Source of the DNA: CAVVSQ01 sp963848825
GTDB taxonomy: Bacteria > Planctomycetota > Planctomycetia > Gemmatales > Gemmataceae
Length of the DNA: 64,000 nt
Assembly (NCBI GenBank): GCA_963848825.1
Contig: CAWKFA010000002.1
Span: 62,001-126,000 of the forward strand
Direction: 5' to 3'
Below are positions 59,044 through 64,000 of the stretch, one piece after another; the stretch's first letter is position 1, and each line of letters opens with the position of its first letter. The position numbers were made by a program, and so were the translations under genes. The notes beneath the pieces were generated by a model that ran no database searches, was not told where the DNA came from, and saw only the letters and a list, made by a program, of their open reading frames with translations.

Positions 59044-60285
59044 GTGAAAAACCTCTGTGCCGGCCTCGCGCTCACTTTCGTTCTATGGTTGCCCGTAACG
59101 AGCTCGGGCCAGGAACCCGTCGTCGGCGCTGGGTTTCCTCGTTTTCGCATCCAGGAATTGCCTGAAAAATTAGGCGTCGGCTATGCGGTCACGCTCGCGG
59201 ACGTCAACGGCGACGGCAAAAAAGATATTGTCGTCGTCGATACCAATCGCGTGCTCTGGTTCGAAAATCCGACCTGGAAAAAGCACATCATCATCGAAGG
59301 GGGCACCAGGGCCGATAACGTCTGCATCGACGCCTATGATATCGATGGCGACGGCCATATTGATTTCGCTCTTGGCGCCGATTGGAAACCATTCAACACG
59401 AAGTCGGGCGGTACCCTGCAATGGCTCAAACGCGGTCCAACATTGGCGGACCCGTGGCAAATCATTCCTATCGCGACGGAACCCACCGTCCACCGCATTC
59501 GCTTTGTCGACATCGATGGCAACGGCCGGCGTGCCCTCGTCTCCTGTCCACTCATGGGCCGTGACAGCTCGCAAAACGCCAACTGGGCCGATGGCTCACC
59601 CGTGCGCGTGACGGCCTATCGTATTCCCAACGACCCCATCAAGGAGCGCTGGATTCCTGAAGTTCTCAACGAGGCCCTGCATGTCGTGCACAACTTATGG
59701 CCGATCCCGCGCCAGGCCGGGAAGGGGCAAGACATCCTCTGTGCCAGCTATGAAGGGATCAGCCTCCTGAGTCCGACAGGGGGCAAGTGGCAGTTAACGC
59801 ATCTGGGAACAGGCAACCAGGAAAATCCCCAAAGCAGTCGAGGAACAAGCGAAATCAAACAGGGCAAGCTCAAAAACGGGCGACGATTCCTGGCGGCCAT
59901 CGAGCCGTGGCATGGTAATCAGGTGGTGGTGTACACCGAGCCGGCCGGACAGAACAAGTTATGGGAACGACACGTCGTCGATGCGGACCTCAAGTGGGGA
60001 CATGGGGTCTGGACTGCAGATCTTGATGGCGATGGCTCGGACGAATTGATCATTGGCGTGCGCGACGACCTCGACCAGAAGGACCGTCGCCGTGGCGTGC
60101 GCCTTTACCGGGCGCTTGATGAAGCGGGCGCCCGTTGGGGCCGGCACATCCTCGATAGCGGTGGCGTGGCGGTGGAAGACCTCGTCGCCGGCGACCTTGA
60201 CGGCGATGGCCGCGCCGACATCATTGCCGTCGGCAGGGCCACGCATAATATTCGCATTTATTGGAACGAAGGCATCAAGAAGTAA
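59044..60285 (+). CDS. secreted FG-GAP/VCBS-repeat protein
   Basis: A GTG at 59044 opens a signal peptide (MKNLCAGLALTFVLWLPVTSSG). The mature protein is a beta-propeller of FG-GAP-type repeats with Ca-binding D-x-D/N-x-D-G loops: VTLADVNGDGKKDIVVVDTN, DAYDIDGDGHIDFALGAD, IRFVDIDGNGRRALVSC, VWTADLDGDGSDELIIGV and VAGDLDGDGRADIIAVG. Such proteins are common on planctomycete surfaces and in sulfatase gene groups; the ligand is not known. The gene is intact. Its last 11 bp overlap the convergent glycosyltransferase. Confidence 0.92.
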   Translation: MKNLCAGLALTFVLWLPVTSSGQEPVVGAGFPRFRIQELPEKLGVGYAVTLADVNGDGKKDIVVVDTNRVLWFENPTWKKHIIIEGGTRADNVCIDAYDIDGDGHIDFALGADWKPFNTKSGGTLQWLKRGPTLADPWQIIPIATEPTVHRIRFVDIDGNGRRALVSCPLMGRDSSQNANWADGSPVRVTAYRIPNDPIKERWIPEVLNEALHVVHNLWPIPRQAGKGQDILCASYEGISLLSPTGGKWQLTHLGTGNQENPQSSRGTSEIKQGKLKNGRRFLAAIEPWHGNQVVVYTEPAGQNKLWERHVVDADLKWGHGVWTADLDGDGSDELIIGVRDDLDQKDRRRGVRLYRALDEAGARWGRHILDSGGVAVEDLVAGDLDGDGRADIIAVGRATHNIRIYWNEGIKK

Positions 60286-61264
60286 CCTTCGCCGCTGGCC
60301 CGATGGAGGCCACGCACCTGGTGAACCCACGGCTCATCGATTCCAGGTGCCAGAGGCGGGCATGGGGAGTGATGGCCACGCGTAAGCCGGCGCCGCGAAC
60401 GCGGCGGCATAGGTCGATGTCGTTCATCGTCACCGCATAGCTCTCGTCAAAGCCGCCCAGTTCCTGCAACAATGACTTGCGAATCATCAGGCAGGCGCCA
60501 GTCACCGCCGGCACAGAGCGGGCATGCGTCAACTCGCCTCGTTCCCCGGGATGATCCTGATGCAGGCCGCGATAAACATGCTGCCACGACCTCTCGTCGT
60601 CTAATTTGCTGTCGCCGCGCGTGGCGCCGCTTGGGAAGATGCCGGCGTGCTGAATCGTCTCATCCGGATAAAGCAGTGTCGCACCCACGATTCCTATACT
60701 GGGATGGCTCGCCAGGCATAGCATGGGCCCCAGCCAGTCTGGCGTCGCTACTTCCACGTCATTGTTCAGAAAAACCAGGTAAGCGCCCGCAGCCTGGCCC
60801 GCGCCGGCATTGCAGAGCCTGGAAAAATTAAACGGGCCGGGACAGGAGATCACCTTGAACCGCGCCAACCTTTGACCATCATTCAAATAGTCCAGCGTCC
60901 GCACACAGGTGCTGCCGTTATCGACAAGAACTATCTCGGTAGGCCGGCGGGAGGCAGCGAACAAGCTTTCCACGCAATTCTTGAGCAAGTCGAGTCGATT
61001 TTTGAAAGGGATAATTACACTTACCGTGCCGACGGGTTGCCCGAGCAAGTCGTCGAAGTATTCCTGGGTGAACGACGGCACGTTTTCAGGAAGAGGACAT
61101 GCCGATTTGCGAAACAGGCCAGACCATCGGCGCCAGGCAGTTAGCAGGCGATAGGCACGCGACTTTTTGACGTGTTCGAGTTCCGCCTCCAGACGTTCCG
61201 CCCGGTCCCAGGCTTCCTTGTAGCGCTGATTGAGGTCGTGAAGCGTCTCGCGGTAGTGCGCCAC
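60275..61264 (-). CDS. family 2 glycosyltransferase
   Basis: The N-terminal 50 residues are a charged helix (HDLNQRYKEAWDRAERLEAELEHVKKSRAYRLL), as in rhamnan or O-antigen glycosyltransferases. The GT-A domain follows: VSVIIPFKNRLDLLKNCVESLF, IVLVDNGST, FNFSRLCNAGAGQAAGAYLVFLNNDVEV (the D-x-D equivalent NND), TGACLMIRKSLLQELGGFDE and MNDIDLCRRVRGAGLRV. F-N-F-S and N-D-I-D-L-C are hallmarks of the rhamnosyltransferase-like group. It is intact and likely builds a cell-surface polysaccharide with the next gene. Confidence 0.9.
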   Translation of the reverse strand: MAHYRETLHDLNQRYKEAWDRAERLEAELEHVKKSRAYRLLTAWRRWSGLFRKSACPLPENVPSFTQEYFDDLLGQPVGTVSVIIPFKNRLDLLKNCVESLFAASRRPTEIVLVDNGSTCVRTLDYLNDGQRLARFKVISCPGPFNFSRLCNAGAGQAAGAYLVFLNNDVEVATPDWLGPMLCLASHPSIGIVGATLLYPDETIQHAGIFPSGATRGDSKLDDERSWQHVYRGLHQDHPGERGELTHARSVPAVTGACLMIRKSLLQELGGFDESYAVTMNDIDLCRRVRGAGLRVAITPHARLWHLESMSRGFTRCVASIGPAAKVTS

Positions 61265-61311
61265 GGCAGCTCCTGCAAACTAAGGATCGTAAACTCTCGA
61301 TAAACCCGGTC

Positions 61312-61410
61312 AGCAGCCCGTTGAAAAAGGGGACAGGACCCTTCTGCAAGGCTGAATCTCCAATGTTTTTGCGATGGCCAAGGGGTCCTGTCCCCTTTTT
61401 ACGGGCTGCT
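61312..61410. repeat. palindromic CAGCCCGTTGAAAAAGGGG-type element, copy 1
   Basis: The left arm 61312-61341 starts AGCAGCCCGTTGAAAAAGGG; the right arm 61382-61410 ends CCCCTTTTTACGGGCTGCT; a 40-base spacer separates them. The arms pair over nearly 30 bases with a small bulge. There is no coding content and no transposase, so it is a MITE-like or REP-like element. It lies in the 299-bp divergent space between two glycosyltransferase genes, in which nothing else is recognised. Confidence 0.87.
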
Positions 61411-61563
61411 AGGGGCGGGTTACGGTAACATTTGGCCGAAAAAGCGTCAAGCCTGCGGCGGTTGGCCTTGCCCGGTCGGCGCCGATTTGTCAGGATTTCA
61501 CGCTGCCGCAGAGGTCCACACGTCCGCTCGCCAACAGGCCTGGCCGGCGTGTGAGGGAAGCGC

Positions 61564-62512
61564 ATGAGCCAATCCAGTCATCCCGCCATGACCGTCTTGA
61601 TCGTGTCCCACAACAAGCCCCAACTTGTGGGCCAGGCCATCGCCAGCGTTCTGGGACAGACGTTCGCCGATTGGCGTGCGATCTTGATCGATAGCGGCGA
61701 CTTGTATGACCAGGGCTTTTTTGCCGGCTCTTCGTGGGCCGGCGATAAACGACTACAAATTGTCAGGTCAGATGAGACGCCCGCGCTGCGCCGCCGCAAG
61801 GCGATGGCGCCATGGTGTTTCAACGAGTGCTTTCGCCGAGGGTGGGTGCCAGACGGGCTCGTGATGTACTTGTGCGACGACGACCTGCTTTATCCCAACG
61901 CCTTTATGACCTTCGTCGATGCCTTCCGCGCCAACCCGGCCGCCATGGCCATGTTTGCTTCCCAGGACATCGGTTTTATGGGGCAGGACGGACGGCTGGA
62001 AATAGTTGGTGAGCGTCGGGCTTTGACGCGCGGCGGTAGCTGTTGCGATGGCCGCATCATGGATTGCCAGGTCGATTACTTGCAGCTTTGCCATCGCCGG
62101 GCTGCCCTGGACGCCTTCAGCAATGATGAATACTGGCCCGAAGACATGGCTACCGGCGGCCACGCCGATGGTCTTTTCATGGAGAAGCTAGGTAGCCACT
62201 GGCCCATACTTCCCGATCGACGTCAAGGTGGGTCAGAATCGGCGCACGCCGTGGAGTGTCAACTTGCCGCTTACCCCCAGTGAAAGCCTGGCACCGCCAC
62301 CCGTTCATGAAACCGTCATGGATGCGTGGACGAACATTCGCTCTCATCTCGAAGAACAGGCAACCGACGGCAGCATGCGCGTGGCGCTCGCGGACTTTCA
62401 GGGCCAGTTGCGCAAGCTTTGCGAACAGGATCATGCGCAACGCACACGTCTGGCTTCGCGCCGCTATCGGCTTGTGGACAAATTAAACGCCTTTTTTCGC
62501 GGGACGCGTTAG
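61564..62512 (+). CDS. glycosyltransferase (GT2-like), one frame break
   Basis: The protein begins MSQSSHPAMTVLIVSHNKPQLVGQAIASVLGQTFADWRAILID, a GT-A opening, with MYLCDDDLLYPNAF as the D-x-D region and GHADGLFMEKLGSHWP further on. A break near 62203 in TGGCCCATAC (C-run) is mended by removing one base, giving WPYFPIDVKVGQNRRTPWSVN. The C-terminal 90 residues are a charged helical tail. The stop TAG (62510-62512) is created at the first bases of the palindromic repeat copy 2, so the original C-terminus may have been altered by it. Confidence 0.8.
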
Positions 62513-62575
62513 CAGCCCGTTGAAAAAGGGGTCAGACCCCCTTGAAGGGGTCTGACCCCTTTTTCAACGGGCTGT
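62511..62575. repeat. palindromic CAGCCCGTTGAAAAAGGGG-type element, copy 2
   Basis: The arms at 62511-62540 (AGCAGCCCGTTGAAAAAGGG start) and 62547-62575 pair almost perfectly around CTTGAA. The outer 19 bases equal copy 1, while the inner part reads GGTCAGACCCC instead of GGACAGGACCC. It sits between two convergent genes and holds the stop codons of both, and could act as a two-way terminator hairpin. Confidence 0.88.
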
Positions 62576-63421
62576 TAGGCGTTTCAAGGTCGCCAGAGTT
62601 TTCTTCAGCCAGGAAACCCGGGGCGGCGGTTGCAAGCTGCCACGGGTTGCCGGCAAATCGGCCAGCACGCGGCGCATTCTGTTCATGAGATCCCGTTTAT
62701 CCCCCTCGGCAAGCGTACGCGCTCGCCGCGCCAGCAGGGTCGCGCCATGCGGACTTTGCCCAAGCCCCGTTGTATCCGTTTCCAGAATCTCCGGAATGAA
62801 CCCGGCCTCCAGCAGCATCGTTGCCAGGGCGTCCAGCGTGGGCCAAAACGACCAGGGCGATAGTCCCGACAGGGGATCTTCATAGCCGAATTCCAGCCAC
62901 TTTTTGCCGGCATGGCCGCGCACATTCATCGCCACTTCGTTCCGCGGGCAATAATGCGTGTTGATATAGACCAGGTCGGTGACGGCCGCCAGCTTGACCA
63001 GCAGGCCCATCGGATCCGGCAAGTGATAAAGGACGCCGACGCAATAAACGGCATCAAAAGCACCGAGCGAGGCAATATCGAAGGACTCAAGATTGCCTTC
63101 TATGAAGACAACGTTCTTTACGTTAAACGCCTCGGCGACGAGTTTAGCTTTTTGCAAATTGTAGGCCCGGCCTTCAATGGCCACGACCTCGCGCACGGAC
63201 GGGTGCCGGGCGAGTTGCAAAGTGCCGCCGCCCTGGCAGGCTCCAAGCTCCAGGATGCGTCCTGGATTTGGTACCAGCCGAAAAAAGCTAGGCGGCCGGA
63301 CATCCTGTTCATGATTGAGCCCGGACCCGTAAAGGCGCCCGTTGATGGAGAAGCTGGCCATCCAGGGGGACCGCTCCTTGAGCCGTTCAAATTCCTTGTC
63401 GAGTCGTAAGCAGATTGTCAT
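62564..63421 (-). CDS. class I SAM-dependent methyltransferase
   Basis: This intact 285-residue protein contains GRILELGACQGGGTLQLARH (motif I), EVVAIEGRAYNLQKAKLVAE, FDAVYCVGVLYHLPDP (motif IV and the helix after it) and a C-terminal helical part. It resembles tRNA-Cmo5U-like or sugar-methylating enzymes; beside glycosyltransferases it may methylate a glycan. The last residues LTAR and the stop TGA (62564-62566) lie inside the palindromic repeat. The start at 63421 could instead be the inner Met at MASFSINGRLYGSG. Confidence 0.82.
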   Translation of the reverse strand: MTICLRLDKEFERLKERSPWMASFSINGRLYGSGLNHEQDVRPPSFFRLVPNPGRILELGACQGGGTLQLARHPSVREVVAIEGRAYNLQKAKLVAEAFNVKNVVFIEGNLESFDIASLGAFDAVYCVGVLYHLPDPMGLLVKLAAVTDLVYINTHYCPRNEVAMNVRGHAGKKWLEFGYEDPLSGLSPWSFWPTLDALATMLLEAGFIPEILETDTTGLGQSPHGATLLARRARTLAEGDKRDLMNRMRRVLADLPATRGSLQPPPRVSWLKKTLATLKRLTAR

Positions 63422-63495
63422 CTTGATTCATCCGCTTTTGTAGGAAGGAAGTTCGCGGCGCACATGAATGGCGCCGAAACGACCCTCCGGAAAAA

Positions 63496-64000
63496 TCAGA
63501 ACAGGCGGCCGATTTCCTTGCCTAACTTACGCGCGGCCCGCCATGGTAACTGATAAAGAGGCCGGTTGGCCAGTCGGCCCCAAAGCGACTTTGGTAGGCC
63601 GTTGTAATAATCGATGAGGTGGGTAACCTGGGCCATCTCCTTACCGTCGAGCAACACACGATAACGCCGCGACTGGCGTGGATCGAAATAACCCGCGCTC
63701 GTTGGCAAGGCATACCAGTGACGACGGTACCGAAAAAGGTTGAAGCCGCGATAGTTGGTCTCGACCATGAACACGGCATCGGCCTCGGCGGGTTGTTGGC
63801 CGGCGCGCCAGGTCGGTTCTTCGCGTTCCGCCAGCAAATGAAGAAGCTGCTCGACTCCAGGCGGAGCACCCAGCCGCGCCTGGCGTATCCAGGGGTTTTC
63901 CTGACAGGGCTCGACGCGGCCGATAAGGCGTGATTCCAGGGAGCGTGCGGACATGCCGCGACCGTCGCTGGGGCCCTGATAATCGTTGTTGCTGCTGCCG
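63496..64000 (-). CDS. uncharacterised protein, C-terminal part, running off the window edge
   Basis: The minus-strand frame is open to the window edge and ends at 63496, giving about 167 C-terminal residues. Segments ADAVFMVETNYRGFNLFRYRRHWYALPTSAGYFDPRQSRRYRVLLDG and MAQVTHLIDYYNGLP suggest a domain found at the end of glycan-building enzymes, but I do not recognise a family. A Met at 63954 exists but is likely internal, because the upstream frame (NNDYQGPSDGRG) is open. It lies 74 bp upstream of the methyltransferase gene on the same strand. Confidence 0.6.
   Translation of the reverse strand, partial: GSSNNDYQGPSDGRGMSARSLESRLIGRVEPCQENPWIRQARLGAPPGVEQLLHLLAEREEPTWRAGQQPAEADAVFMVETNYRGFNLFRYRRHWYALPTSAGYFDPRQSRRYRVLLDGKEMAQVTHLIDYYNGLPKSLWGRLANRPLYQLPWRAARKLGKEIGRLF

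Overview
The window is GC-rich DNA that reads as a planctomycete, most likely a member of the Gemmata group. This rests on the tail of a DUF1552 gene followed by a secreted ankyrin gene, three secreted WD40 paralogues that share a HEAT-like tail, a myo-inositol-phosphate/UbiA gene string, FG-GAP and von Willebrand proteins, and several families of short hairpin repeats. No rRNA, tRNA, CRISPR array or replication origin was found.

Layout. 0-6.5 kb: DUF1552 tail, ankyrin protein, an array of 75-bp two-hairpin repeats, an IS4-type element inserted in one of these hairpins, and a secreted alpha/beta hydrolase. 6.8-17.1 kb: three WD40 paralogues and one secreted DUF3352-like protein. 17.1-25.4 kb: a Bfd-like ferredoxin, TruD, an unknown winged-helix-like protein, an orphan DNA methyltransferase, and a five-gene minus-strand operon (inositol-phosphate synthase, TIM-barrel isomerase, UbiA-like prenyltransferase, PAP2 protein, Dus). 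25.6-34.3 kb: RibBA, an S9 peptidase, an Imm26-like protein, a membrane glycosyltransferase, two tandem isocitrate-dehydrogenase-like genes and a phosphoesterase. 34.5-40.2 kb: YidC, a double von Willebrand protein and MnmE. 40.3-45.6 kb: a probable defence island (cytosine-5 methyltransferase, MORC/MutL-like GHKL ATPase, a Rossmann-like partner, DUF3883 nuclease). 45.9-53.1 kb: a small overlapping gene pair, a TPR-methyltransferase, a copper ATPase, IF-3, N-carbamoylputrescine amidase and a Dabb protein. 53.3-58.1 kb: glycogen genes glgA, GH57 and galT-like. 58.3-64.0 kb: a HEAT/TPR protein, an FG-GAP protein and a surface-polysaccharide block with two long palindromic repeats.

About thirty reading-frame breaks are spread over otherwise well conserved genes, including housekeeping ones. 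By hand reading, sixteen are mended by putting one GC dinucleotide back into a GCGC tract. Several others look like loss of one C in a GGCCGC or GCCGGC context. This points to systematic indels in the sequence rather than mass gene death, so broken genes are annotated here as single genes with the break positions given. The GHKL ATPase is an exception: its breaks are denser and of other kinds, so real decay is possible there.

The parts most worth a second look are the two-hairpin repeat with the IS inside its UUCG hairpin, the methyltransferase/GHKL/DUF3883 island, the inositol-phosphate/UbiA operon, the degenerate second isocitrate dehydrogenase, and the palindromes that supply stop codons to convergent genes.
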